NCBI GenBank assembly: GCA_963698715.1
Contig: CAVORW010000003.1
Span: 681,391 to 745,390, forward strand
DNA from: CAWHJB01 sp963698715
Lineage (GTDB): Bacteria > Chloroflexota > Anaerolineae > Anaerolineales > UBA4823
Reading direction: 5' to 3'
DNA length: 64,000 nt
Shown here: positions 9,078 to 18,826 of the stretch, in pieces
Position numbering within the stretch: position 1 is the stretch's first letter
How the letters are laid out: the number at the start of each line of letters is the position of its first letter
Translations under genes and position numbers: made by a program
Notes under the pieces: generated by a model
Seen by the model: only the letters and a program-made list of their open reading frames with translations
Told to the model about the DNA's origin: nothing
Databases searched by the model: none

Positions 9078-10529
9078 ATGTATATCAATGGCCAGTTCAC
9101 ATCTGGCAGCGCCTCCGAGCAGATCGAGGTGATCAATCCAGCTACGGAAGAAATTCTGCAGACGGTCCCGCGTGGCACAGGCCGGGATGCCGAGGCTGCA
9201 GTTCAGGCAGCCCAAGCAGCGTTTGATGGCTGGAAGAACACCCCCGCCTCGGACCGCGCAGCCGCTTTGCACCAGATTGCGGCCGGCATCCGGGACGCGC
9301 ATGAACATCTCGTAGACTTGCTGACCCGCGAGGAGGGCAAGCCGGTCCCGGAGAATGAGGAAGAGTTATGGTGGGTGGAAGAGACCTTCGATTATTACGC
9401 TGAACTTGCCCGCCACGATCGAGGCCGGGTGATTCCCCCGGGTGATCCGGGCCAGTTCAACTTTGTCTTGAAAGAACCGTATGGTGTAGTGGCCTGTATC
9501 GTTCCTTGGAACTATCCCCTCCTTTTGCTGGCCTGGAAGATGGCTCCGGCCCTGGCGGCAGGCAACACGGTGGTGATTAAGCCTTCCGAACTGACTCCGC
9601 TCTCCACTCTGGAGCTCGTGCGGACAGCTTGCGCTCATTTACCGCCTGGTGTGGTGAATGTCGTGACAGGCTTTGGGCCAGAGGCCGGTGAGCCGTTGGT
9701 GCTGCATCCCGGAGTGCCGGTCATCGCTTTTACCGGTTCGCTGGCGGTAGGCCAGCGCATTGCCTCCCTGGCTGGACCTATGATGAAAAAGCTGCACCTG
9801 GAACTGGGGGGCAAAGACCCGATGGTGATTGCTCCCGACGCAGCCATGGATATGGCCGTCTCGGGATTGGCTTATGCAGCTCTGCTTAACAGTGGCCAGG
9901 TTTGTACCAGCACCGAGCGGGTTTATGTCCACGAGAGTCTTTATGGCCAGTTTAGTGAGGAATTGGCGGATTTTGTCAGCAAGCTGCGGCTGGGGGATGG
10001 CTTGCAGCCGGGCGTTGATCTGGGCCCGATGATCCGCGCAAGGTTCCGACAAAAGGTGGAGGACCAGTTGTTGGAGGCTGTAAATGCCGGAGCCAGGGTA
10101 TTGACTGGCGGCCAGCGCCCAGCCGAACTCGAACGGGGTTTCTTTTTACAACCGGCGGTTGTGACGGGCGTAGACCATTCGATGCGCCTGATGCGCGAAG
10201 AAACGTTTGGTCCGGTGATCCCAATCATGCCGTACCGGGATTTTGACGAGGCGATTCGCCTGGCCAATGACAGCCCTTACGGCTTAGGGGCGACATTGAT
10301 GACCCATGACGCCCGGCTGGTAAAGCGTTTTTTCGAGGGCGTCCGAGCCGGGACCATCTGGATTAATGACCCGCTGACCGATAATTTCGCCGGCCCATTT
10401 GGCGGCATGAAAATGAGCGGGCTGGGACGCGAACTCGGCCAGGAAGGACTGGATGAATTTTTTCAAATCAAACATGTCCACTGGGATATCGAAGGTGGCG
10501 TAAAGGATTACTGGTATCCCTATCCCTGA
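9078..10529 (+). CDS. NAD(P)-dependent aldehyde dehydrogenase
   Basis: 483 aa, full length for the family, with ribosome site AAAGGA. The Rossmann segment includes VPWNYPLLLLAWKMAPALAAG. The general base is Glu242 in LELGGKDP and the nucleophile is Cys276 in NSGQVCTSTE. It resembles succinate-semialdehyde, aminobutyraldehyde and betaine-aldehyde dehydrogenases. Directly downstream of the polyamine-type transporter and upstream of a GABA-type aminotransferase, it probably oxidises an aminoaldehyde or semialdehyde from polyamine breakdown (inference from context). Confidence 0.9.
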   Translation: MYINGQFTSGSASEQIEVINPATEEILQTVPRGTGRDAEAAVQAAQAAFDGWKNTPASDRAAALHQIAAGIRDAHEHLVDLLTREEGKPVPENEEELWWVEETFDYYAELARHDRGRVIPPGDPGQFNFVLKEPYGVVACIVPWNYPLLLLAWKMAPALAAGNTVVIKPSELTPLSTLELVRTACAHLPPGVVNVVTGFGPEAGEPLVLHPGVPVIAFTGSLAVGQRIASLAGPMMKKLHLELGGKDPMVIAPDAAMDMAVSGLAYAALLNSGQVCTSTERVYVHESLYGQFSEELADFVSKLRLGDGLQPGVDLGPMIRARFRQKVEDQLLEAVNAGARVLTGGQRPAELERGFFLQPAVVTGVDHSMRLMREETFGPVIPIMPYRDFDEAIRLANDSPYGLGATLMTHDARLVKRFFEGVRAGTIWINDPLTDNFAGPFGGMKMSGLGRELGQEGLDEFFQIKHVHWDIEGGVKDYWYPYP

Positions 10530-10699
10530 ATACATCGCTGGTGTGATCGATAATATTGTCAGAATGAAATTGGCTTTGGTGGGATTTTGACTTGGGATCC
10601 GGCCATTTCCTACACCAACGTTATCCAGTTAAACATCCTAGAGTGGAACAGCTAGATAGAGGCAGCTAAGGGCCGGAACGTGAGGAGTATCAATCATCT

Positions 10700-11971
10700 A
10701 TGGACGCAAAAACAAGCACTCAACACCTTTCACCAGTCTGGTACCGCATCACGGATATTGTAGCCGTGCGTGGAGAGGGTGCATATCTATATGATCAGGA
10801 TGGACGCGCATTCCTGGATTTCTCAACCGGGATTGGGGTGACCAGCACCGGACACTGCCACCCACGCGTGGTAGCTGCTATCCGTGATCAAGCCGGTAAA
10901 CTGATCCATGGACAGGCCAATATCGTCTGGCACCCGCCGTTAATCCAGCTGGCAGAAGAGATCAGCAGGATAGTTCCGCCTGAGCTGGATGGTTACTTTT
11001 TCAGCAATTCCGGGGCAGAAGCCGTCGAGGGAGCGCTAAAACTGGCCCGTATGGCTACTGGACGTCCAAATGTGATCGTTTTTCAGGGCAGTTTTCACGG
11101 GCGAACAGTGGGGACGATGTCGTTAACCACTTCCAAGACGATTTACCGGGCCGGCTTCCAGCCTTTAATGCCGGGTGTATTTGTCGCCCCCTATCCGTAT
11201 GCCTTCCGCTATGGTTGGGATCCGGAAGAGACCAGCCATTGGTGCCTGGAAGAGTTGCGTCTGCTGCTGCTCACCCAAACTGCACCAGAGGAGACTGCCG
11301 CGATCCTGATCGAGCCGGTTTTAGGGGAAGGGGGGTATGTTGTTCCGCCGGTGAGCTTCATGCGCGGCTTGCGCCAGCTTGCAGACCAATACGGCATCCT
11401 CATAATCGCTGATGAAATCCAGGCCGGTTTTGGGCGGACAGGGCGTTGGTTTGCTTACGAGCATTTTGGTATCGAGCCAGACATCCTTACAATTGCCAAA
11501 GGCCTGGCTTCGGGGATGCCGCTCTCAGGAGTGATTGCACCCCTGAAGCTCATGGAGAAATGGACACCCGGCTCCCACGGCGGGACGTATGGCGGCAACG
11601 CGGTTGCTGCAGCTGCGGCAGTGGCAACAATTCAGACCATCCGAGAAGAGAATCTGTTGGAGAACGCACGCCAGCGCGGGCAGCAGCTTATCTCTGGCCT
11701 GCAGGGCATGCAGCCCAGCTACCCCGCCATGGCAGATGTGCGCGGGTTAGGCTTGATGATCGGAGCAGAGTTTCGAGACTCGCAGGGCAAACCGGATAAG
11801 GCTGCTGCCAAAGCGATCGTCCATGCCTGCCTGGAGCGCCAGTTGATTCTGCTGACCTGTGGCCTTTGGGATAACACAGTGCGCTGGATCCCGCCTCTGG
11901 TGGTGAGCCAACCGCAAATCGTTCAAGCGCTTGACATCTTTGCGAGCGCACTTTCCGAGATTTTTGGGTGA
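10700..11971 (+). CDS. gabT: Class-III aminotransferase, GABA/putrescine type
   Basis: 423 aa, PLP-dependent fold type I. The Schiff-base lysine is Lys267 in TIAKGLASGMPLSG, and the PLP-binding Asp sits in ILIIADEIQAGFGRTG. The N-terminal FLDFSTGIGVTSTGHCHP is typical of 4-aminobutyrate aminotransferases. It would move the terminal amino group of GABA, putrescine or a similar omega-amine to a 2-oxoacid, releasing a semialdehyde. A 170-bp gap separates it from the aldehyde dehydrogenase, and GAGGAG lies 12 nt before the ATG. The gene symbol is by resemblance; substrate is not proven. Confidence 0.85.
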   Translation: MDAKTSTQHLSPVWYRITDIVAVRGEGAYLYDQDGRAFLDFSTGIGVTSTGHCHPRVVAAIRDQAGKLIHGQANIVWHPPLIQLAEEISRIVPPELDGYFFSNSGAEAVEGALKLARMATGRPNVIVFQGSFHGRTVGTMSLTTSKTIYRAGFQPLMPGVFVAPYPYAFRYGWDPEETSHWCLEELRLLLLTQTAPEETAAILIEPVLGEGGYVVPPVSFMRGLRQLADQYGILIIADEIQAGFGRTGRWFAYEHFGIEPDILTIAKGLASGMPLSGVIAPLKLMEKWTPGSHGGTYGGNAVAAAAAVATIQTIREENLLENARQRGQQLISGLQGMQPSYPAMADVRGLGLMIGAEFRDSQGKPDKAAAKAIVHACLERQLILLTCGLWDNTVRWIPPLVVSQPQIVQALDIFASALSEIFG

Positions 11972-12078
11972 TACTCAGCGCTTTGGGGATACCTCTCAGG
12001 AAGTCCTGATAAAGGTATTCTCAGCTATAGCTGGCAATAACTCGTTTTTTACAATGCGATGAGCAGCAGGAGGAGCGA

Positions 12079-13791
12079 ATGCAGATTTGGCGTGTGAACA
12101 TGCAGGACCGATCTTTCAGCCGGCATGCAGTGCCGGAATCCTGGCAGCGTCTGGGCGGACGCGGTCTGCTGGCGAGGATTTTGCTGGACGAAGTGGATCC
12201 TGCCTGCGAACCGCTGGGCCCGAAGAATCAACTGATTTTTGCGCCAGGCTTACTGGTTGGACATATGCTGTCCAGCTGCGACCGGATCTCAGCGGGTGGT
12301 AAAAGCCCCCTCACAGGCGGTATTAAGGAGTCAAATGCCGGTGGGCGGACCGGTTTGCAGATGACCCACCTGGGGATTCATGCCTTGATCGTAGAAGGTC
12401 AGCCCGAAGGGCCAGGCTGGTGGCTGCTTCATGTCAGTGCCTCCGGGGTGAGGTTCGAGCCGGCGGATGATCTGGCCGGCCTGGGTGTATTTGAGGCTGC
12501 GCAGCGCCTGCTGGAACGTTTTGGCGATAAGGTAGCGATTGCTCTGATTGGCCCCGGAGGCGAAATGCGATTGGCCGGGGCAGGCATCCAGAATCTTGAC
12601 AAAGATCGGGTGCCTTCCAGGATCAATGCCCGGGGTGGTCTGGGCGCTGTGATGGGCTCGAAAGGTCTGAAGGCTATCGTAATCGATGGCAGTACAGGCA
12701 GCAAGCCTACGATCCTCGATGTGCCCGCCTTCCGCCGGGCTCAAAAAGAATACAATCGGGCGCTCCTGGGCCATCCGCAAACCACGGTTTACGCTGACTA
12801 TGGCACGGCTGCCATGACAAAAATGTGCAACGGATTTGGCGCTTTACCCACTCGTAATTTCTCGAGCGGTCGATTTGAAGCCGCCGACCGGATCAGCGGT
12901 GAGCGAATGCGCCAGGTACTGCTGGAGAGAGGCAGCCCGAGTGAGACCACTCACGCCTGTATGGCAGGCTGCGCCATCCGATGTTCCAATATCTTTGCCA
13001 GCCAGGAGGGGGAGATTCTGGTTTCACCGCTGGAATATGAAACGATCGGTCTGATGGGATCCAATCTGGGAATCGACGACCTGGATACAATTGCGCGCCT
13101 GAACCAGGTGGTTAACGACTTAGGGTTGGACTCGATCGAGATTGGAGCGGCCCTGGGCGTGGCTGCCGAGGCGGGTTTGATGGCGTTTGGCGATGGCAAG
13201 CAGGCCATGGCGCTGCTGGAAGAAATTCGGTCAGGAACTCCCCTGGGTAGGATGCTCGGAAATGGAGCTGTTCTGACTGGAAAGATCCTTGGCGTGGATC
13301 GCGTGCCAGCTGTCAAGGGTCAGGCGATGTCCGCATACGAACCGCGCGCCATCAAGGGCACGGGGGTAACCTATGCCACTTCCCCGCAGGGGGCTGACCA
13401 CACCTGTGGGCTGACGATCCGGTCTAAAGTCGATCACCTGGATCCTGTGGGTCAGGTGGCTCTTTCGCGGGCTGCCCAGGTAAATATGGCTGGCTATGAT
13501 ACATTGGGAGCCTGCATCTTTGCGGGCTTTGGGTTTGGGGTTGCGCCAGAAACGATTCGGGACCTGTTGAATGCCCGTTATGGCTGGCAGGTTGGGGCGG
13601 ACATCCTGCAAGTATTGGGGCGGGAAACCATATCTCTGGAAAGATCTTTTAATCGGTTGGCTGGTTTTACAACTACGGATGACCGGCTTCCAGAGTGGAT
13701 GACGCGCCAGCCCTTGCCGCCGCTCAATCCGGTTTTTGATGTGCCGTTTGATGAACTGGACCAAATATTTGATTGGGAGCGATCTCTTTGA
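12079..13791 (+). CDS. Aldehyde:ferredoxin oxidoreductase family (tungsten enzyme), copy 1
   Basis: 570 aa, with ribosome site AGGAGGAG. It has the N-terminal GGRGLLARILLDEVDP and the pterin-binding ARGGLGAVMGSKGLKAI of the AOR family. Enzymes of this family use a W- or Mo-bispterin and a [4Fe-4S] cluster to oxidise aldehydes, passing electrons to ferredoxin or partner subunits. The cluster cysteines are Cys294, Cys298 and Cys302 (C-x3-C-x3-C), with a fourth candidate in DTLGACIFAG. This spacing differs from the usual C-x2-C-x3-C seen in copy 2. A MoaD/ThiS-like gene starts 5 bp after the stop. A physiological substrate aldehyde from the neighbouring aminotransferase is inferred. Confidence 0.88.
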   Translation: MQIWRVNMQDRSFSRHAVPESWQRLGGRGLLARILLDEVDPACEPLGPKNQLIFAPGLLVGHMLSSCDRISAGGKSPLTGGIKESNAGGRTGLQMTHLGIHALIVEGQPEGPGWWLLHVSASGVRFEPADDLAGLGVFEAAQRLLERFGDKVAIALIGPGGEMRLAGAGIQNLDKDRVPSRINARGGLGAVMGSKGLKAIVIDGSTGSKPTILDVPAFRRAQKEYNRALLGHPQTTVYADYGTAAMTKMCNGFGALPTRNFSSGRFEAADRISGERMRQVLLERGSPSETTHACMAGCAIRCSNIFASQEGEILVSPLEYETIGLMGSNLGIDDLDTIARLNQVVNDLGLDSIEIGAALGVAAEAGLMAFGDGKQAMALLEEIRSGTPLGRMLGNGAVLTGKILGVDRVPAVKGQAMSAYEPRAIKGTGVTYATSPQGADHTCGLTIRSKVDHLDPVGQVALSRAAQVNMAGYDTLGACIFAGFGFGVAPETIRDLLNARYGWQVGADILQVLGRETISLERSFNRLAGFTTTDDRLPEWMTRQPLPPLNPVFDVPFDELDQIFDWERSL

Positions 13792-13796
13792 GCAGC

Positions 13797-14057
13797 ATGA
13801 GGGCAGCGATTCGGGTCTCAGTTCATTTACATACGATATTACAAAAACAAACCGAGCGCGGTCTGGTGGACAGGCTCCAGGTAGACCTGCCGGACGGCTC
13901 TCGGGTGGCAGATCTGCTGGCAAAACTTGAGATAGAAATCCAGCCGGATGCGCTGCTGCTGGCAGTCAATGGCCGGGTGGCAGAGCTTGAGCGGTTGCTG
14001 GATGATGGGGATGAGGTCAATCTGATGCCGGCGATTTCTGGAGGGCATGCCGTTTGA
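13797..14057 (+). CDS. MoaD/ThiS-family ubiquitin-like protein
   Basis: 86 aa from the ATG at 13797, five bases after the AOR stop. It has the beta-grasp pattern with LPDGSRVADLLAKL, LLAVNGRVAELERLLDDGDEV and a C-terminal ISGGHAV. MoaD and ThiS normally end exactly at Gly-Gly, which is adenylated and thiocarboxylated; here three residues follow, so processing would be needed or the role differs. Coupling to the AOR gene suggests a part in its pterin cofactor assembly. A TTG at 13773 overlapping the AOR gene is an alternative start. Confidence 0.75.
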   Translation: MRAAIRVSVHLHTILQKQTERGLVDRLQVDLPDGSRVADLLAKLEIEIQPDALLLAVNGRVAELERLLDDGDEVNLMPAISGGHAV

Positions 14058-14156
14058 GTATGGGTCAAATAAACTCACGGCTGCCATAAAAAGGTCAAGC
14101 CAGGATGCAGATACCATCCGATGAGGGTATCCAGGCTGGAAGGAGGAGGAGATTTT

Positions 14157-15317
14157 ATGCGAGCACTGGTACTGGGAGGGGCTGGGGCAGTTTGTAAGGA
14201 AACTACCCGTGACCTGGCTGAATATAGCGATTTTGATGAAATTGTGGTGGCAGATTATAACCTGCCGGCGGTTACCCGCCTGGTGGATGAGATTGGCGAT
14301 TCACGCCTGAAGCCTTTGCTTTTCGACGCTAATGATACGGATGGCATGCTGGATCTCTTTCCTGGATATAATGTTGTTGTCAACGGACTTCCCTTCAGGT
14401 ATGATTATCCTGTTAACCGCGCCTGTGTAGAGACCGGGGTCAATGGTCTGGACCTATCCAGCGATGATCCACAGTTTGCTTTACACAAACAGGCCTTGGC
14501 AAAAGATATGATCTTTATCCCTGGAGTGGGGGCCACACCGGGGATTACCAATCTGATGGTTCGGAGAGCATCCGAAGTGCTTGACCATCTGCGTGAAGTC
14601 GAAGTCTTTTTCGCAGCGTTTCGTTGCCTTGCGCCGGCGCCAGGCCTGCTTCAGACAACGCTCTGGGAGTTTAACCCGGAAGAAGAAGACCGCCAGGAGG
14701 TTTATTTTGAAGATGGACGCTGGCATGCAACCCCACCACTTTCCGGAGAGATCGCCATCCGCTTTCATGAACATATTGGCGTTCAAAATGTGTACTATGT
14801 CCCTCACGATGAATCAAACACCCTGCCGCGTTCATACCCGGGACTGCGCCGGGCGGCTGTGCGAGGCTGTTTTCCACCGCATGTGATGGCCATGATGGGA
14901 TCCTTGATGCGGGGTGGCTTGCTTACCAGCCGGTTGGTTAAAGTCGGCCAGATTGAGCTGCCAGCCATTGAGTTAATCCGTATGCTGCTGGCTGAAAGCC
15001 CAATGTCCAAAGAGAACCCGATCTGGGCATATGGGCTGGTGGTCCAGGTCTGCGGAGAGCGCCAGGGCCGGCAAGTGGTGTGCTCCTACCGGAGCCACCA
15101 TCCACCTCAGGAGGCCTGGGGCGGTGAGTCGGCTTACTTTAAGAATGTGGGTATTCCCCTTTCAATTGGCGCCCAGTTGATTGCAGCAGGGCAGGCAACT
15201 GCCAGGGGAGTGCAGCCGCCTGAGCTGGCTCTGCCCACTGGTCCGTTTTTTGAGGCTTTAGCCCAGCGCGGCATCTTGATTGAAGAACAGATTGATGAGC
15301 GCGGTTACCTGGCCTGA
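14157..15317 (+). CDS. Saccharopine dehydrogenase-like oxidoreductase, copy 1
   Basis: 386 aa from the ATG at 14157, preceded by AGGAGGAGG; the in-frame ATG at 14121 is rejected for lack of a ribosome site. An N-terminal Rossmann fold (VLGGAGAVCKETTRDLAE, then IVVADYN) is followed by the Saccharop_dh_C-like domain with FIPGVGATPGITNLMVRRA. The family makes or breaks secondary amines between an amino acid and an aldehyde or ketoacid, using NAD(P)H. Within this cluster it may act on an aldehyde-amine adduct. The real substrate is unknown. Confidence 0.8.
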   Translation: MRALVLGGAGAVCKETTRDLAEYSDFDEIVVADYNLPAVTRLVDEIGDSRLKPLLFDANDTDGMLDLFPGYNVVVNGLPFRYDYPVNRACVETGVNGLDLSSDDPQFALHKQALAKDMIFIPGVGATPGITNLMVRRASEVLDHLREVEVFFAAFRCLAPAPGLLQTTLWEFNPEEEDRQEVYFEDGRWHATPPLSGEIAIRFHEHIGVQNVYYVPHDESNTLPRSYPGLRRAAVRGCFPPHVMAMMGSLMRGGLLTSRLVKVGQIELPAIELIRMLLAESPMSKENPIWAYGLVVQVCGERQGRQVVCSYRSHHPPQEAWGGESAYFKNVGIPLSIGAQLIAAGQATARGVQPPELALPTGPFFEALAQRGILIEEQIDERGYLA

Positions 15318-15465
15318 CCAAATCATCGCTAGCTGCAGCCATCCAAATGGAGGAGAATACCGCACAACAATAATTAATCTTCCCCTACCTGAGCGTTTAG
15401 CATTGATTTTTTTTCTGGACGGTCAAAACAAGTATGATTAACGATGGACTAAGGAGAACAACCAC

Positions 15466-16773
15466 ATGAGTCTGCAGGGAGAAAAAACCAGAGCTTTATT
15501 CAAAAAGGCATCGCAATACATCCCTTACGGTGTAAACTCCAACTTCCGCTACTGGGGAGAGGAAGATACATTGGTGATCAGCCGTGGGGAAGGCACTTAT
15601 ATTTGGGACGCAGACGACAAGCGCTATATCGACTACCGGCTGGCGTTCGGGCCGATCATCTTGGGGCACTCATACCCGCCGGTGGTCAAGCGGGTTCAGG
15701 AAGCGATTCAGCACGGCACCCTGTTTGCCTGGACAACTCCCCTGGAAATTGAAGTTGCGGAACGGATTTGCAGGATGACCGGCGTGGACAAGGTCCGCCT
15801 GACCAACACTGGGACCGAAGCTACCATGCATGCCTTAAGAATAGCCCGTGCTCATACTGGGCGGGAGAAATTTATCAAGTTTGAAGGTCTTTATCATGGC
15901 ATGAATGATTATTTCATGTTCAGTACGGCTTCAGCCAACCTGGGAATGTTGGGTTCAGCCCGCAGCCCAATCGCTGCCCCGGTTACTTCCGGTATTCCGC
16001 GGGCGATCATGGATTATGTCATTATGCTGCCGTTTAATGATCTTGAACGGCTGGAGGAGACCATTGAGGCCAAATGGGGGGATATCGCGGCCATATTCAT
16101 CGAGCCAATCCTGGGGAACTCGGCTGGAATTATGCCAGTGCCAGGGTATCTGGAAAAAATCCGAGAGTTATGCGACCGGTATAAGATCGTCATGGTTTTT
16201 GATGAAGTCAAGACCGGTTTCCGGGTCGCTAATGGCGGCGCGCAGGAATATTTTGGGATCAGGGCCGATTTGGTGACCTATGCTAAAGCGTTGGGGAATG
16301 GTTTCCCAATCGCGGCCATCGCTGGCAAAGAGGAAGTGATGATGACCGTCAATCCCGGCTCGGTGGCTCATGGCGGCACATACACCGGAAATGTGGCTGG
16401 CACAGCGGCTGCAGCGGCTACATTAGATATCTTAGAAACTCAACCGATTATCGCCACAATTAACCAGCGCGGCCGAAAACTGATGAACGGGTTAGGCGAG
16501 ATTCTGACTGAGGCGGGCATTGCACATGTTGTTACCGGGGTGCCGAGTATGTTCAGCCTTTTCCTGGGCAGCGATCAGGAACCGCGCGATTTCCGTGACT
16601 ACCTGCAGGGCGATGGCGCGCTGTATGAGAAGATCATGATGGAATTAATCCAGCGAGGCGCAATGCCCGATTCGGACGGCCGGGAACCCTGGTTCCTGTG
16701 TTATTCCCTCAGCGATCAGGATGTAGATGAGACCCTTAATATGTTCAATGATGCTGTGAAGTCGGCTAAATAA
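15466..16773 (+). CDS. Class-III aminotransferase, glutamate-1-semialdehyde aminomutase-like
   Basis: 435 aa, with ribosome site AAGGAG. It has the HemL-like N-terminus (IPYGVNSNFRYWGEED), PLP Asp in IVMVFDEVKTGFR and the Schiff-base Lys274 in VTYAKALGNGFPIA. The lack of other haem genes and the cluster context argue against a haem role. More likely it is a transaminase or aminomutase in the same catabolic pathway as the neighbouring oxidoreductases. It opens the second aminotransferase-AOR-saccharopine-dehydrogenase module. Confidence 0.82.
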   Translation: MSLQGEKTRALFKKASQYIPYGVNSNFRYWGEEDTLVISRGEGTYIWDADDKRYIDYRLAFGPIILGHSYPPVVKRVQEAIQHGTLFAWTTPLEIEVAERICRMTGVDKVRLTNTGTEATMHALRIARAHTGREKFIKFEGLYHGMNDYFMFSTASANLGMLGSARSPIAAPVTSGIPRAIMDYVIMLPFNDLERLEETIEAKWGDIAAIFIEPILGNSAGIMPVPGYLEKIRELCDRYKIVMVFDEVKTGFRVANGGAQEYFGIRADLVTYAKALGNGFPIAAIAGKEEVMMTVNPGSVAHGGTYTGNVAGTAAAAATLDILETQPIIATINQRGRKLMNGLGEILTEAGIAHVVTGVPSMFSLFLGSDQEPRDFRDYLQGDGALYEKIMMELIQRGAMPDSDGREPWFLCYSLSDQDVDETLNMFNDAVKSAK

Positions 16774-16862
16774 CAGGAGCATTGGGGATTTCTGTGAGTG
16801 TCGATCACCCCCATTAATTCCTGAACAGTGAAATAACCGGGCAATTTATCGAAGGAGGTTGT

Positions 16863-18749
16863 ATGCCTTACGGATACCATGGAAAGATCCTGCACGTTGA
16901 TTTAGGCCAACAGCGCCTGGAGGTTGAAGCGCCAGATGAAGCCTTCTACCGGACCTACATGGGGGGCAGCGCGCTGGGTATGTATTACTTGCTGCATCAC
17001 ACCCCTGCCCATGCTGACCCGCTGGGGCCCGAGAACACCCTGATATTGGCACTCAGTGTGCTGACCGGCGCGCCGATCTCTGGCCAGAGCCGCATAACCG
17101 CGGTTGCCAAATCACCTCTGACCGACGCAGTGGGTGACGCCCAGGCGGGTGGGTATTTCCCGGCTGAATTGAAATTTGCCGGCTACGATGCCCTGGTCAT
17201 TCATGGGCGCGCCGAGCGACCAGTCTACCTGTGGATTCACAACGGCGAGGCAGAGCTGCGCCCGGCTGATCATCTGTGGGGCAAGACTACAGATCAGGTG
17301 GAGGATCAGCTTAAATTGGAGTTGGCTGACGATCGCATCCAGGTCCTGCAAACCGGTCCATCTGGCGAAAAACTGGTCCGCTACGCGGCCCTGATCAATA
17401 TGACCAGCCGTGCCAACGGACGCACCGGGATGGGTGCAGTAATGGGCAGCAAGAATCTTAAGGCGATTGCAGTGCGTGGTAAATTACGGCCTGATCTGGC
17501 TGACCCTAAGGGACTGAATAAGCTGGCACGGTGGGGCGCTGCCGGGTTCGAAGATTTAGATGTATACGGCCTGGGCGTGTTGGGAACTGCCGAGGTTATA
17601 GAGCCTCAGAATAAAAAAGGCGGACTGCCGACCGGCAACTGGGAAAGCGGTGTTTTTGAGGGTTGGAAAGCAATCGATGGCAAGACGATGGCCAATACCA
17701 TTCTCAAGGAGCGCGATACCTGCTATGCCTGCACGGTCCGCTGCAAGCGCGTGGTTGAGATCACCGCAGGTCCTTATCAGGTGGCGCCGCGCTTTGGCGG
17801 ACCGGAATATGAAACTCTGGCAACTTTCGGCTCGTACTGCAATATAGACGACCTGGAGGCCGTCGCATATGCGAACCAGTTGTGCGCCATGTATGGTGTT
17901 GATACAATCTCGGCCGGCGCTACGATCGCCTGGGCCATGGACTGTTTCGAACGTGGCCTGATCACAGAAGAGGATACGGGCGGGATTAAGCTGCACTTTG
18001 GCGATGGGGCGGCGATGGTTGCAATGCTGGAGAAAATTGTGATCCGGGATGGTTTCGGCGATCTGCTGGCAGAAGGCTCTGCTCGGGCGGCGGAGCGCAT
18101 TGGGCGCGGTACCCAGGATTTGGTTGTAGCGGTCAAAAAACAAGAGCTGCCCGCTCATATGCCCCAGGTTAAGCGCTCGCTCGGGCTGATTTACGCTGTC
18201 AATCCATTTGGGGCAGACCATCAATCTAGCGAACATGACCCATCGTACTATCAGTATCCTGAGCGGATGGCAGAAATCGGCCTGACTGAGCCGCAGGGCA
18301 GCAAGGTGTTGAATGAGGCGAAAGTGCGCTTTGCTCTGCAGACGGAGTACCTGTATTCGGCTTTGGATACGGTCGATATTTGCCAGTTCGTTTTTGGCCC
18401 GGCCTGGCAGCTGTACAGTTCCCAGCAGCTGGTCGAAGCGATGCAGCTGATTACTGGCTGGGACATCGACCTTGAGGAACTCATGCAAGCTGGCGAGCGG
18501 CGTCTCAACCTGCTGCGAGCCTTCAATGCCCGTGAAGGACTGGGTCGGGAAGCGGATAAACTACCCAAGAAGCTCTACCAGGCCTTGAAGGGTGGGCCCA
18601 GTGACGGGATTGCGTTGCAAGAAGAGGAGCTTGAGATCGCCAAAGACAGTTATTACCAGCTGGCTGGTTGGGATGTTGCCAGTGGTACGCCCTCCCGCGC
18701 TACCCTGGAAAAATTGGACCTGGCCTGGGTGGCGGATATGCTGGAGTGA
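16863..18749 (+). CDS. Aldehyde:ferredoxin oxidoreductase family (tungsten enzyme), copy 2
   Basis: 628 aa, with an excellent ribosome site, AAGGAGG. The cluster ligands are Cys287, Cys290 and Cys294 (C-x2-C-x3-C), close in number to the archetypal Pyrococcus AOR, with a likely fourth Cys in TVDICQFVFGP. RTGMGAVMGSKNLKAIAVRG marks the pterin domain. It would oxidise an aldehyde and reduce ferredoxin. It is about 60 residues longer than copy 1 and clearly diverged from it, so the two are not a recent duplication. No MoaD-like gene follows this copy. Confidence 0.9.
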   Translation: MPYGYHGKILHVDLGQQRLEVEAPDEAFYRTYMGGSALGMYYLLHHTPAHADPLGPENTLILALSVLTGAPISGQSRITAVAKSPLTDAVGDAQAGGYFPAELKFAGYDALVIHGRAERPVYLWIHNGEAELRPADHLWGKTTDQVEDQLKLELADDRIQVLQTGPSGEKLVRYAALINMTSRANGRTGMGAVMGSKNLKAIAVRGKLRPDLADPKGLNKLARWGAAGFEDLDVYGLGVLGTAEVIEPQNKKGGLPTGNWESGVFEGWKAIDGKTMANTILKERDTCYACTVRCKRVVEITAGPYQVAPRFGGPEYETLATFGSYCNIDDLEAVAYANQLCAMYGVDTISAGATIAWAMDCFERGLITEEDTGGIKLHFGDGAAMVAMLEKIVIRDGFGDLLAEGSARAAERIGRGTQDLVVAVKKQELPAHMPQVKRSLGLIYAVNPFGADHQSSEHDPSYYQYPERMAEIGLTEPQGSKVLNEAKVRFALQTEYLYSALDTVDICQFVFGPAWQLYSSQQLVEAMQLITGWDIDLEELMQAGERRLNLLRAFNAREGLGREADKLPKKLYQALKGGPSDGIALQEEELEIAKDSYYQLAGWDVASGTPSRATLEKLDLAWVADMLE

Positions 18750-18759
18750 GCCAATTGAT

Positions 18760-18790
18760 GGTTGCCGGTGCATGCACCCCACCGGCAACC
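18760..18790 (+). terminator. Intercistronic perfect hairpin
   Basis: GGTTGCCGGT (18760-18769) pairs with ACCGGCAACC (18781-18790) across an 11-nt loop. No T tract follows. It may attenuate transcription or protect mRNA ends between the second AOR gene and the following gene. Confidence 0.45.
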
Positions 18791-18826
18791 ACAGACATTC
18801 TAATAACTTGACTAAGGAGAATGACG

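Noticed and set aside
13231..13923. 230-codon minus-strand frame
   Set aside because: Antisense to AOR copy 1 and the MoaD-like gene; basic and Arg/Ser-rich like other shadow frames.
15466..16773. Haem biosynthesis enzyme HemL
   Set aside because: Fold and motifs are HemL-like, but the gene is embedded in a catabolic cluster with no other haem genes, so the symbol was not given.
17556..18488. 310-codon minus-strand frame
   Set aside because: Lies antisense inside AOR copy 2, which has all family motifs; composition looks like a shadow frame.
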